Source: Fen-1298 sp963833465
GTDB taxonomy: Bacteria > Bacteroidota > Ignavibacteria > UBA10030
Reading direction: 5' to 3'
Assembly (NCBI GenBank): GCA_963833465.1
Contig: CAWHXW010000003.1
Coordinates: forward strand, 744,001-808,000
DNA: 64,000 bases
Each line of letters begins with the position of its first letter. The first letter of the stretch is position 1. This document shows positions 17,672 through 25,214 of the stretch, piece after piece. Made by a program: the position numbers and the translations under genes. Below the pieces are notes generated by a model that was given only the letters and a program-made list of their open reading frames with translations, had not been told where the DNA came from and did not search any database.

Positions 17672-18799
17672 ATGTTTTCATCTTTCTCGTCTGTTGGCTT
17701 TTGCGGGTCGCGTTCGCTTCCTGCGTCCGCACAGCCGCTTGTTTCTTCCGTTGTCTCGTCTGTTCTCTCTGGGTCTTCTGCCCGCCTTGTTGTTGGCTGT
17801 TCTGTGGGGGCTGATGCTCTCGTTCTTTCTTCCGTTCCGGCAACTTCGTTGTCTCGTGTCTCTGTCTTTGCAGCTTTCGGTTTCAGCGGTCGCGGTGCTT
17901 GTTCGCTTTCAGCAGTTCCGCTTGTTGCAGCTGCTGGTCGTGGTGGTGCATTTGTCAACTGGTGGTCAGGTGGTCGTCTCAGCGTTCCGCTTCGTCTTCG
18001 CCTTGCCAAGCGTTCGCTTGCTCTCGTTCAGTTTCTTGCACGTCGTCATTCAGCGCTTGTCTGCTTTCTTGCTTCTCCAAAATCTCGTGGTTCGTTGCTT
18101 GCATGCCGTCTCGCAGCGCGTTTCGGTGTCACTGTGTTCGTCTTCTGTGCCGGGTTTTCTCCCTCTCGTTTGTCGCGTCTCGGTCGTGGTTCTTGGTCGC
18201 TCGTTCAGGTTGCAGGCTTGCCCGCCGGTGTTTTGGCGGGTAGTTCAGCTTGTCAGTGGTCTCCCAAACCATTGAAGAAGCAATTGGAGGAATTCTATGA
18301 GTCAATCACATATAGCAAATACGACTTTCACCGTCGTAAGCACGTGAGAAAAATGCAAGAAGAATTCAAAAATGTCTTCGTAGTCGGTCTATTGCTCTTT
18401 ACGGTGCTCATTGCAATCACATTTAACTGTTGCATGCCAATGCAACCACTCCAACAACAGCAATTACAACAACCAAAGCAGTTGCACCAACCACATGTAT
18501 CACATCAACAACAGGGCTTTCAACCGACTAAAAAAGTCAAGCAATACAGTACAAGCGATCAAGAACTGCTATTGCAGTTTGACGATGAGAATGAATCGGC
18601 AAAATGCTTACAGTGGCTTAACAAAACACCAACAAAGCGTCTTCGTTCATCACTCAAGGGAGTAAAAGTCCATTCAAATCGAATAGACACACTTTTATCA
18701 AATCGTCCATATAACACATGGACGGAAGTGCTCTACCTGCCAAAAGTTGGTATAACAACAATAGAAAACATAATTACAGCATGGAGGAAAGTAAAATGA
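17672..18799 (+). CDS. SLOG/DprA-like protein of unusual composition, open into a downstream HhH-like membrane protein
   Basis: From ATG 17672 the first ~200 residues have a Rossmann/SLOG pattern: GFCGSRSLPAS near the start, ARLVVGCSVGADALVLSS (nucleotide-binding loop), SVFAAFGFSGRG, LACRLAARFGVTVFVFCAG and a GSW motif, ending near CQWSP. Recurrent proteins with this pattern and with the same A-poor, Ser/Val/Ala-rich coding are known to me as uncharacterised; SLOG domains bind nucleotides or nucleic acid (DprA type). No stop separates this domain from a second region with a membrane segment and a helix-hairpin-helix-like end. Either a stop has been lost and two genes are fused, or translation of the second starts internally at 18353. 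Confidence 0.55.
   Translation: MFSSFSSVGFCGSRSLPASAQPLVSSVVSSVLSGSSARLVVGCSVGADALVLSSVPATSLSRVSVFAAFGFSGRGACSLSAVPLVAAAGRGGAFVNWWSGGRLSVPLRLRLAKRSLALVQFLARRHSALVCFLASPKSRGSLLACRLAARFGVTVFVFCAGFSPSRLSRLGRGSWSLVQVAGLPAGVLAGSSACQWSPKPLKKQLEEFYESITYSKYDFHRRKHVRKMQEEFKNVFVVGLLLFTVLIAITFNCCMPMQPLQQQQLQQPKQLHQPHVSHQQQGFQPTKKVKQYSTSDQELLLQFDDENESAKCLQWLNKTPTKRLRSSLKGVKVHSNRIDTLLSNRPYNTWTEVLYLPKVGITTIENIITAWRKVK
18353..18799 (+). CDS. Alternative separate gene: small membrane-anchored HhH-like protein
   Basis: Internal ATG 18353 in the same frame gives 148 residues: a short charged start, one membrane segment (FVVGLLLFTVLIAITF), a Gln/His-rich linker, then ~70 residues ending in NTWTEVLYLPKVGITTIENI. 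That end resembles a ComEA-type helix-hairpin-helix DNA-binding motif. Base composition changes to that of the host island at about 18270, just before this start, which argues for a gene of its own. A GGAGG at 18286-18290 precedes another short frame (ATG 18297, 16 codons). Membrane anchor plus HhH suggests surface DNA handling; this is inference. Confidence 0.4.
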   Translation: MQEEFKNVFVVGLLLFTVLIAITFNCCMPMQPLQQQQLQQPKQLHQPHVSHQQQGFQPTKKVKQYSTSDQELLLQFDDENESAKCLQWLNKTPTKRLRSSLKGVKVHSNRIDTLLSNRPYNTWTEVLYLPKVGITTIENIITAWRKVK

Positions 18800-18993
18800 T
18801 TACAGCAGAATTTACACAAGATGAAGTTCAATCCCTCATTCAATCACTTGAATCAGAGCGAGACCAATATCTCAAGGACTTTGGTTCAAATAGATTCAGT
18901 TTCGTTCGTGAAATTGCAGAACGAGTTGTCGAGCAAGATAATCAGCTTATACAAAAACTTGAAATGTTAATTGGAGAGGGAGTGCCATTCTGA
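18796..18993 (+). CDS. Small acidic protein of unknown function
   Basis: 65 residues, ATG 18796 with TGGAGG upstream; it overlaps the previous stop by 4 bp (ATGA). It is wholly helical and acidic (FTQDEVQSLIQSLESERDQY), with no membrane segment. It is coupled to the HhH-like protein, so probably a partner. Its stop is about 10 bp before the truncated attC half that starts the cassette array. Confidence 0.65.
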   Translation: MITAEFTQDEVQSLIQSLESERDQYLKDFGSNRFSFVREIAERVVEQDNQLIQKLEMLIGEGVPF

Positions 18994-19004
18994 CATCTTC
19001 CTAA

Positions 19005-19043
19005 ATTCAAGCTCAATCCGTCAGCTTGAGTTGCTGGTTAGGC
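19005..19043 (-). other. Truncated attC (R''-L'' half only)
   Basis: Plus strand CCGTCAGCTTGAG ... CTGGTTAGGC is the R''-L'' half of the array's attC. The partner half (CCTAACGGA...CTAAGCTG) is missing on the left, where the phage-like module begins. This is the distal, broken end of the array. Confidence 0.7.
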
Positions 19044-19256
19044 CGAAATTATAATTGGTGAACTATACTAAAATATTATTTCTAAAACTCTACAAGAAAC
19101 TTTAAACTTTAATTATTCTGACACGTGCGGTGTGTCGCATTAATTCCATTAATGCGTCTTTTTGATTGTAAGCTGCACCATATTTATTTTTACAAACAAA
19201 ACTTTTTGACAACCGCGATATTTCCCTTAACTACAAAAACACACACCGCACGTGCG
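19044..19256. other. Cassette without a gene, carrying a 14-bp inverted repeat
   Basis: 213 bp between the half site and attC1. No frame of useful length on either strand. CACGTGCGGTGTGT (19122-19135) is exactly inverted at 19241-19254, and an internal near-palindrome GCATTAATTCCATTAATGC lies at about 19137-19155. It could encode a structured RNA or a promoter cassette. Confidence 0.6.
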
Positions 19257-19452
19257 GCCTAACGGACGGCAGTTAAGCTGCGGTGTTGATAACTCTCAAA
19301 ATGCACTAAACGAAACAAGTTTGTGCTGATAACGAAATTTATTACACAAAAGTTATGAATTACAAAGAGCGTAATAATAAAAACCTAAACCCACCACCAG
19401 CCATGCTTAACGTACCGACGCTCATTCGGTCAGCTTGAGCCGCTGGTTAGGG
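19257..19452 (-). other. attC site 1 (196 bp)
   Basis: GCCTAAC at 19257 and GTTAGGG at 19446. Outer arms pair: CGGACGGCAGTTAAGCTG with GGTCAGCTTGAGCCGCTG. It belongs to the ~196-bp size class. Confidence 0.8.
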
Positions 19453-19459
19453 CGCATAT

Positions 19460-20122
19460 TTACAGACCAATCGAAACGCCAGATCCAAAAGAAAGATACT
19501 GGGTCGGGAAATCAATCCTTGGAACTAGATGGCGCGAATTCATATCTGCCAGTCGTGCCCGCAAACTAACCGATATGTTATGTGAAACATCCAGTTCAAT
19601 CCCAAAACCGTACATCCCTTGAAGCAAGAAACCTGTGTGCCAGCCATCATCGATCGGTGTTAATGTACCATCAAATGATTTGTACAATCGCGTCCATAAA
19701 AGTACCGTCTGGGGCGAAAAATACAGATGACACCACCGAACAAGTGCAAAGGAAAAAGTTGGTCCTATAGTGATGCCAACATCATAGTATTGATACTCAG
19801 GAGTTAGAAATAATGGTGTAGGGCCTTCAGTATTCAGATATAAAGGCATACTATAATATGATCGGGAAAAAACGAGACCAAAGTCCATCGTAATAAAATC
19901 ATTTAATAGATAGGAAATATTAGGCTGGAGTATAGTGTGAGAAACTTCTTCAGGAAATCTGTAGGATGGATCCCAATAAGGTTCAGGAATTGATTGCATA
20001 GATAAAGAGTAATAGTAAGCTTCAAATCCGAATCGCCACCTACTGAATTGCTGATCGACTTGCGAGAAGAGGCTTGTCGAAAAGACCGATGCAAAAAAGA
20101 ATATAGATATTGATCGATTCAT
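19460..20122 (-). CDS. Cassette gene: outer-membrane beta-barrel-like protein
   Basis: 220 residues with a clear signal peptide (MNRSISIFFFASVFSTSLFS). The mature part is a run of alternating hydrophobic/aromatic strands (FGFEAYYYSLSM, MDFGLVFSRSYY, YQYYDVGITIGPTFSF) ending in a hydrophobic strand, as in small outer-membrane barrels of Bacteroidota. I do not recognise a named family. It lies alone in its cassette, with the stop 8 bp from attC1 and the start 20 bp from attC2. Function unknown. Confidence 0.75.
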   Translation of the reverse strand: MNRSISIFFFASVFSTSLFSQVDQQFSRWRFGFEAYYYSLSMQSIPEPYWDPSYRFPEEVSHTILQPNISYLLNDFITMDFGLVFSRSYYSMPLYLNTEGPTPLFLTPEYQYYDVGITIGPTFSFALVRWCHLYFSPQTVLLWTRLYKSFDGTLTPIDDGWHTGFLLQGMYGFGIELDVSHNISVSLRARLADMNSRHLVPRIDFPTQYLSFGSGVSIGL

Positions 20123-20141
20123 GTTTTCTCCTTGGATGGCG

Positions 20142-20299
20142 CCCTAACGGATGGCAACTAAGCTGCGGCAACGAAAACCTGCAAGTTGCTGAAAACGAAC
20201 CAAGTTCATTCTGAAAAGTTTATTATTAAACATCTGAACCTCTACGCGCCATGCTTAACGTACCACGCTCATTCCGTCAGCTTGAGTTGCTGGTTAGGG
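20142..20299 (-). other. attC site 2 (158 bp)
   Basis: CCCTAAC at 20142 and GTTAGGG at 20293. Arms GGCAACTAAGCTG and CAGCTTGAGTTGC pair with one extra base. It belongs to the ~158-bp class. Confidence 0.85.
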
Positions 20300-20304
20300 C
20301 GCAA

Positions 20305-20883
20305 TTAAAATATGTTAAATGAAATAAAATATTTGAAGTCCGGATACGACATACCACTTGAAAGAATGTGGTATTTCATTTCGAATACCATAAATGTTTG
20401 CTTACCAAGAGGATTTGATATTGTAACACCAATTGGTATTTCAACCTTATTGACATCTGTCGCGTTACTTTGATCAAAGTCAATGTCAGTTTTGTAATAT
20501 CGGATAGAATTATACGCTAGACCAATCATTGCGCCAACAAAGATGTGACTAAGCAGTTTGTGATTCTCCTTGAGACATGTGACGCGACCATAGTTTAATT
20601 CAAGCCGATCCATTTTAGAATTATCATCTTTCTGATTGCTATCAAATTTTAAATTAAAGGCATCAACTCTGTTATATGAGAACATAAAATATTGATTGTC
20701 ATACGCATAAAGAACTTGAGCCCCATAATCGAGAAATAGAGGAGAAAATCCTATGACTGCTGGAGAACAACCTAAGGATATTCCACAATATATTTTAGCA
20801 GCAGGAGTTCCCAGTTCTTGAGAAAATGAAACTTTGTTACAAATTATTGTCAGAACAAAAATAGCGACAATTATCCTTTTCAT
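20305..20883 (-). CDS. Cassette gene: exported barrel-like protein
   Basis: 192 residues from ATG 20883, chosen because it directly opens a signal peptide (MKRIIVAIFVLTIICNKVS). The mature part has amphipathic beta strands (YAYDNQYFMFSYNRV, TFMVFEMKYHILSSG) and ends with the aromatic strand FKYFISFNIF typical of outer-membrane barrels. No named family recognised. It is the single gene of its cassette; the stop is 5 bp inside the attC2 border. Confidence 0.75.
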   Translation of the reverse strand: MKRIIVAIFVLTIICNKVSFSQELGTPAAKIYCGISLGCSPAVIGFSPLFLDYGAQVLYAYDNQYFMFSYNRVDAFNLKFDSNQKDDNSKMDRLELNYGRVTCLKENHKLLSHIFVGAMIGLAYNSIRYYKTDIDFDQSNATDVNKVEIPIGVTISNPLGKQTFMVFEMKYHILSSGMSYPDFKYFISFNIF

Positions 20884-20908
20884 ATTTTCCAATTCCCTAA
20901 TAATTGCG

Positions 20909-21104
20909 CCCTAACGGATTGCGGCTAAGCTGCCGCGTGACCAATTTCAATTAACCACAAAACGAAACGAGTTCATGCTGATAATTGAATTTATTTATCT
21001 CAACCAACGAAGTACTAAAAAATTACTTATGAAAGCCTAAACCCACCATTAGCCATGTTGATTGCTCCCACGCTCATCCGGTCAGCTTGAGCCGCTGGTT
21101 AGGT
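20909..21104 (-). other. attC site 3 (196 bp)
   Basis: CCCTAAC at 20909 and GTTAGGT at 21098. Arms GCGGCTAAGCTG and CAGCTTGAGCCGC pair. On the minus strand the R'' box contains the stop codon of the trypsin-like cassette gene (21099-21101). Confidence 0.85.
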
Positions 21105-21956
21105 GCCAGTGCGTTTATTCATCAAGTCTTGAAGAATCGGATCAAAATCGAATAACTTTGCCGCTTTAATAACCAATCCTAAATTATTTGGAATGCTCGA
21201 CAATACAACTGGACGCTGAGTTGTGGGAACATTTATAATTTTTATTTCCCCTTCGGCAGTATACTGAGGTCCAGCATGTAAAATTCCTAAGAGTTTAACT
21301 CTATTAGGACCAATGACTGTGCCACCTGAACGCGTTGTGTAACCTCCAAGATTGAAAATAAAAACAGGTGATCCGCTAGATCCAGGAAAGCAAGCTGCAT
21401 CGATCATAAACTTAGCCTGTCCATCGTAGTCAATATTAGGATGTGTGGCTGTTATTCCACGTCTAATAATAGGCATATTATTAGTGGCATCCCAAATTCC
21501 ATTTGGATAACCAATCATGACTATATCTTCAAGAGCAGTAAACTCTGAAAGTTCAGCCTGCGAAGGAATTAACGATCTATCAATACCGACATAGAAAAAT
21601 TTGACATTTTGCTCATTCGCCATATGAATGAGAGGCCCAATTGGCATGACACAGAGATCAACATCAGGGGAAGGATGATATATCCAACGAGGTTGGAAAT
21701 CTTCAAAAAGGAAAAATTTATGTTGACCAATTAAAGGAGCACCTGATGGATCAGCAAGTGTCAGATGTATTTTCCCCTTAAGAGCATTATCAATGACGTG
21801 TTTATTGGTGACAATAGCTGGAGCATGCATTTCGCCTTGTTCAGCAAATCTAAAGAAGAAACCAGTTCCCGTTCCAGTGGTTCCATCTTTATACTCGCAC
21901 TCAATGCGCACTGTGCAGTGCGTGATTTGCTCAGATACAGTAAGATTTGTTGGCAT
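21099..21956 (-). CDS. Cassette gene: trypsin-like serine peptidase
   Basis: 285 residues, no signal peptide. The catalytic triad is readable: His in IVTNKHVID (~52), Asp in SPDVDLCVMPIG (~100), and Ser in CFPGSSGSPVF (~195, the GxSGxP pattern). This is the S1/S46-like fold of cytoplasmic trypsin-like peptidases often seen as single effectors in defence contexts. The TAA stop lies inside attC3, so the gene fills the whole cassette. Substrate unknown. It may be a protease effector of anti-phage defence or of stress, by inference from family context only. Confidence 0.85.
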   Translation of the reverse strand: MPTNLTVSEQITHCTVRIECEYKDGTTGTGTGFFFRFAEQGEMHAPAIVTNKHVIDNALKGKIHLTLADPSGAPLIGQHKFFLFEDFQPRWIYHPSPDVDLCVMPIGPLIHMANEQNVKFFYVGIDRSLIPSQAELSEFTALEDIVMIGYPNGIWDATNNMPIIRRGITATHPNIDYDGQAKFMIDAACFPGSSGSPVFIFNLGGYTTRSGGTVIGPNRVKLLGILHAGPQYTAEGEIKIINVPTTQRPVVLSSIPNNLGLVIKAAKLFDFDPILQDLMNKRTGT

Positions 21957-21998
21957 TTATTATTCTCCCTATGCTATAATATTTGATCTTGCACTGGC

Positions 21999-22156
21999 AC
22001 CTAACGGACGGCAACTAAGCTGACCGCGCTGATAACTTTCAAATTGCTGTCGACGAACCGAGTTTCAAGTTGATAGCCTTCAAAATATACTGAACCGTTG
22101 CGCGCCATGCTCAATGTACCCACGCTCATTCGGTCAGCTTGAGTTGCTGGTTAGGC
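21999..22156 (-). other. attC site 4 (158 bp)
   Basis: ACCTAAC at 21999 and GTTAGGC at 22150. Arms GGCAACTAAGCTGACC and GGTCAGCTTGAGTTGC pair. Confidence 0.85.
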
Positions 22157-22179
22157 AACACGATCATTTGATTTAATTT

Positions 22180-22638
22180 CTATTTAAAGTTTAGGCCAAG
22201 CAATTCCCACCGATTCAAATATTTGTCTTCTTTATCTCGGTATTTCCAAGTTGAAAGATTTTCTCTGCGTTCCCGCGCAGAACCAGAAACGGCATTGATC
22301 CACTTGGTAGCTTCTGTCTGACAGTATTCAACGACAGCGTTGCTAGAAACAATATGAAAAGATGGCAACTCATTCGTTTCTCCTAAGTCCACAAACACAA
22401 AATAAAGATTAGGAGATTGCTCTTTTGCAATATTATTACCTACTAGCCATTCTCTTTTTCTATGACTACTTGTCTTAACTTGAATCATTATCGAATTTAA
22501 TCCATCTGCTGCAAGTAAATCTATTCCACGTGCATTACGCAAAGTCATTGTTACTATAATGCCCCGCAAAGAAAGAGAAGCCGCAACGTAAAATGCCCCC
22601 GCAGCACCAGTGGTATTATTATCACGTTTATTTCCCAT
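22180..22638 (-). CDS. Cassette gene: PD-(D/E)XK-like nuclease-fold protein
   Basis: 152 residues. The N-terminal half has the layout of small restriction-endonuclease-like proteins: helix AGAFYVAASLSLRG, then ARGIDLLAA (Asp) and SIMIQVKTSS (Q-V-K, as in the ExK/QxK motif), then a strand with LYFVFVDLG. The full catalytic set is not certain. It shares the cassette with the membrane protein 22662-23471 just upstream, 23 bp apart. Together they resemble a nuclease plus membrane sensor or effector pair. Confidence 0.65.
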   Translation of the reverse strand: MGNKRDNNTTGAAGAFYVAASLSLRGIIVTMTLRNARGIDLLAADGLNSIMIQVKTSSHRKREWLVGNNIAKEQSPNLYFVFVDLGETNELPSFHIVSSNAVVEYCQTEATKWINAVSGSARERRENLSTWKYRDKEDKYLNRWELLGLNFK

Positions 22639-22661
22639 TTGTAAATCCCTTAAAAATATAT

Positions 22662-23471
22662 CTATCTGAATAACCGTATAAGTTTATTTACTGTTCGAGC
22701 AGTTTGACGAACATTTGCTCTTGTTCTTTTTCTGGTTTTTGTAATTCCATTCTTAGACTTAATATTGGTGTTTGGTGGATTACCGTGTCCTAAGATATAA
22801 TAACGTGCTTCTTCGAAAGACGTTTGGTTTTTGGGTTGATTTGGCGCAACGGCTCCCCCAAGAATAAATATGATAAATCCTAATAAGGCACCAACAACAG
22901 AATAATTGAACAACCCAATTAAACCAACAATAATCCCAATTATGATTAAGATAGCTGATGGGATATTATTCGATGTATCGTTGGTATTTTCTTTAGCCAT
23001 TAATGGCATGTCCTTCAACTGCGGTGAGAATTGTTTTTCATGACTAATTTTGTATTTATCAATCTCGGCTTGCATAACATCAAATAATACGTCAATAATT
23101 TCTGAGGATAGGATTATACATATCCGACTCAAACCTCGGTCATCCTGAGATGGAAAAGTCAATTCAGGTGGGATTTTATGCAGCGACCGATTATTTTTAT
23201 CTATTTTAATAGTAGGAACCCTTCTTCCATCTGGAGTATTTTCGTTCCCTCCGAAAAAAACATTATTTGTACCAATTTTTAGTGGGAAATAATACTCTCC
23301 TTTATATTTTCGAAGCTGACCACCTTTATTACGTGTATTGAGAAATGGAATAAATTCGTTCTCCATCATTACTTTTTCAAGAACACCTGTGAATGTGTTG
23401 AATGGAAATAGACTTATTGTGTCACCATAAATATCCTGCAAGTCTTTTTGTGTTAAAGTTGTCATAAACAC
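22662..23471 (-). CDS. Cassette gene: membrane protein with two transmembrane segments, partner of the nuclease-like gene
   Basis: 269 residues. A soluble N-terminal ~165 residues with a strongly basic stretch (NTRNKGGQLRKYKGEYYF), then two adjacent membrane segments (AILIIIGIIVGLIGLF and VVGALLGFIIFILGGAV), then a short basic cytoplasmic tail (TKTRKRTRANVRQTART). I do not recognise the family. It is the first gene of a two-gene cassette, so both genes move together, which suggests joint function. Confidence 0.7.
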   Translation of the reverse strand: MFMTTLTQKDLQDIYGDTISLFPFNTFTGVLEKVMMENEFIPFLNTRNKGGQLRKYKGEYYFPLKIGTNNVFFGGNENTPDGRRVPTIKIDKNNRSLHKIPPELTFPSQDDRGLSRICIILSSEIIDVLFDVMQAEIDKYKISHEKQFSPQLKDMPLMAKENTNDTSNNIPSAILIIIGIIVGLIGLFNYSVVGALLGFIIFILGGAVAPNQPKNQTSFEEARYYILGHGNPPNTNIKSKNGITKTRKRTRANVRQTARTVNKLIRLFR

Positions 23472-23508
23472 TATTTCTGTTTTTCGATCAAAGCTTATTG
23501 ATCGTGTT

Positions 23509-23667
23509 GCCTAACGGACCGGCGCTAAGCTGCGGCGCTGAATATTATCAAGTTGCAACCAACGAACTGAGTTCACACTGATAAATAAATTATTAAGCAT
23601 CTAAAACTTTATACGCAATGTAAATTGCTCTCACGCTCATTCCGTCGGCTTGAGCGCCTGGTTAGGC
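23509..23667 (-). other. attC site 5 (159 bp)
   Basis: GCCTAAC at 23509 and GTTAGGC at 23661. Arms GGCGCTAAGCTG and CGGCTTGAGCGCC pair; the inner box carries one change (TCGGCTTG). Confidence 0.8.
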
Positions 23668-23673
23668 AGCCAC

Positions 23674-24021
23674 CTACCTATATTTTGAAAAGTTCCAAGG
23701 TGATTTACTATCTGTCCGCCATGCCTTCCAGCCCTTTTGTAAATTTGCCACTTGAGTTAAGCTACTATCAAGTGTAACTAATTCATTTAGACTAAGTTCA
23801 AAGATCTGATCAACCTGATGAATATGCTCTTCCTGCTTCGCGTTGGCGAGAAATTGCCAATATCCATCTTCGTCGTGAAGTACAAAGAGAACGGGTTCTA
23901 TTCTTTCAATAACTAACCGTTGTGTTACGGCAATAGTCGATGGTGGATCAGAAAATAACCATTTTGAAGAGGTCGCACAACAAGCGAACATTATACTTAA
24001 CAGCATAAATAGTCGTTTCAT
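23674..24021 (-). CDS. Cassette gene: small lipoprotein of unknown function
   Basis: 115 residues. Signal peptide MKRLFMLLSIMFACC with a lipobox-like Cys at 14-15. The mature part contains VLFVLHDEDGYWQFL and, at the end, LQKGWKAWR. This recalls small cassette or immunity-like proteins of the 'HDEDG-WQF' type with a GW-x-A-x-R end, but I cannot name the family. Single gene in the cassette. Confidence 0.7.
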   Translation of the reverse strand: MKRLFMLLSIMFACCATSSKWLFSDPPSTIAVTQRLVIERIEPVLFVLHDEDGYWQFLANAKQEEHIHQVDQIFELSLNELVTLDSSLTQVANLQKGWKAWRTDSKSPWNFSKYR

Positions 24022-24042
24022 ATTATCCTCATATCAGTGGCT

Positions 24043-24195
24043 GCCTAACGGATGGGCACTAAGCTGACGGCGCTGAAAACTTTCAAGTTGCACTACCGCC
24101 GCGCGTGACACCTTACCTAAATTCATAATCTAAACTTTCTTCGCGCGGTTAAATTCACCTGCGCTCATTCCGTCAGCTTGAGTGCCTGGTTAGGC
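24043..24195 (-). other. attC site 6 (153 bp)
   Basis: GCCTAAC at 24043 and GTTAGGC at 24189. Arms GGGCACTAAGCTGACGG and CCGTCAGCTTGAGTGCC pair. The interior differs from other sites (it carries the word GCGCG twice). Confidence 0.8.
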
Positions 24196-24294
24196 GGTTG
24201 CGTTAAAAAAAATAGCCTTTCAATAAAAAAAGAACTGTCTATTTGTCTCTTGTTATCAGTCGCTCCAATAAGTCTAATGATTCCGCTTGACACC

Positions 24295-25173
24295 TCAATA
24301 ACCCGTCAAGACCTTAATCTTACGGTAAAACTTTTCATTTACATAAATGTCAGCAGTTAGAGGTGGGCGACTTATCGCCCCATAATCGTTTTGGTATCCA
24401 ACACCGCAGTATAAATACGCAGTCTTGGTGTATCCAGGTTGCAAAGGCGTATCACCATAACCCACGACATATGCGTTGGCTTCGCCAAACACTTCGCTGC
24501 TGCCAACATTGATGAAGTTAGCTTTGACGGATAGATGCTCGATTGGTGCGTTTGAAATATTCTTGAATTTCAATTGTAACTGAGGAACAAGTAAGCCCTC
24601 ACGCCAATCCCACATTGAGGTCACAGAAGTAAGTTTAATTCCAGTAAAATGTTCTGACTCACGTTCTGTTTTGACAATTTCGTAATCCTGCTTGTATTTT
24701 AAAAGTGCTTGGGAAGCTTTTTGAAGAAGGTTTGATGGATGAGCCTCAGAAACATAGGACTGCAATTTGGAAATGGCCTCTTCAACGTCGACTTTTTCTG
24801 CATTATGCAATAAATCGTCGAGATATTGTTGCTCTCTTCGATTAATAACCACCAATTGTGTCTTGATGTTAATGATCAACTTGTCGCCGGCAGATATTAG
24901 GGGAGAATTGGGAAATTTGGTTTTCATCTGATTTAACAAATCCATCGCTTTCTCAAATTGACCAGCGTTAAAAGAGTCCACAGAACTATGATAGTAATAT
25001 TGATCGGTCTCATGAAGTTTTTGAATTTCTTGACGAAGTTTGAAGTTTTCATTGGCCAATTCGATGCTATCTTGATGCATTCTTTGGATTTGAATTCTGA
25101 GTTCAGCGTCTTTATTGGTATTACATCCAGCCAAAAAGATAAAACAAAGAAAGAGTGTATATATAGTTTTCAT
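24295..25173 (-). CDS. Cassette gene: lipoprotein with coiled coil and TPR-like repeat
   Basis: 292 residues from ATG 25173, chosen because it starts the signal peptide (MKTIYTLFLCFIFLAGC, lipobox Cys 17). Then a coiled coil (~20-55, ELANENFKLRQEIQKL), a TPR-like helical pair (SFNAGQFEKAMDLLNQMKTKFP), more helices, and a C-terminal beta domain (~190-292, LKFKNISNAPIEHLSVKANF) of the kind found in FxLYD-type domains. It is anchored in the envelope. It shares its cassette with the proteasome-like gene 25215-25934, 41 bp upstream. Function unknown. Confidence 0.75.
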   Translation of the reverse strand: MKTIYTLFLCFIFLAGCNTNKDAELRIQIQRMHQDSIELANENFKLRQEIQKLHETDQYYYHSSVDSFNAGQFEKAMDLLNQMKTKFPNSPLISAGDKLIINIKTQLVVINRREQQYLDDLLHNAEKVDVEEAISKLQSYVSEAHPSNLLQKASQALLKYKQDYEIVKTERESEHFTGIKLTSVTSMWDWREGLLVPQLQLKFKNISNAPIEHLSVKANFINVGSSEVFGEANAYVVGYGDTPLQPGYTKTAYLYCGVGYQNDYGAISRPPLTADIYVNEKFYRKIKVLTGY

Positions 25174-25214
25174 ACATGATCCTTCATTTGACATTTACTT
25201 AATAGATGCAAACC

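Noticed and set aside
17461..18275. Other long plus-strand frames in the A-poor stretch
   Set aside because: Absence of A removes stops in all frames; only the frame from 17672 shows a recognisable fold pattern.
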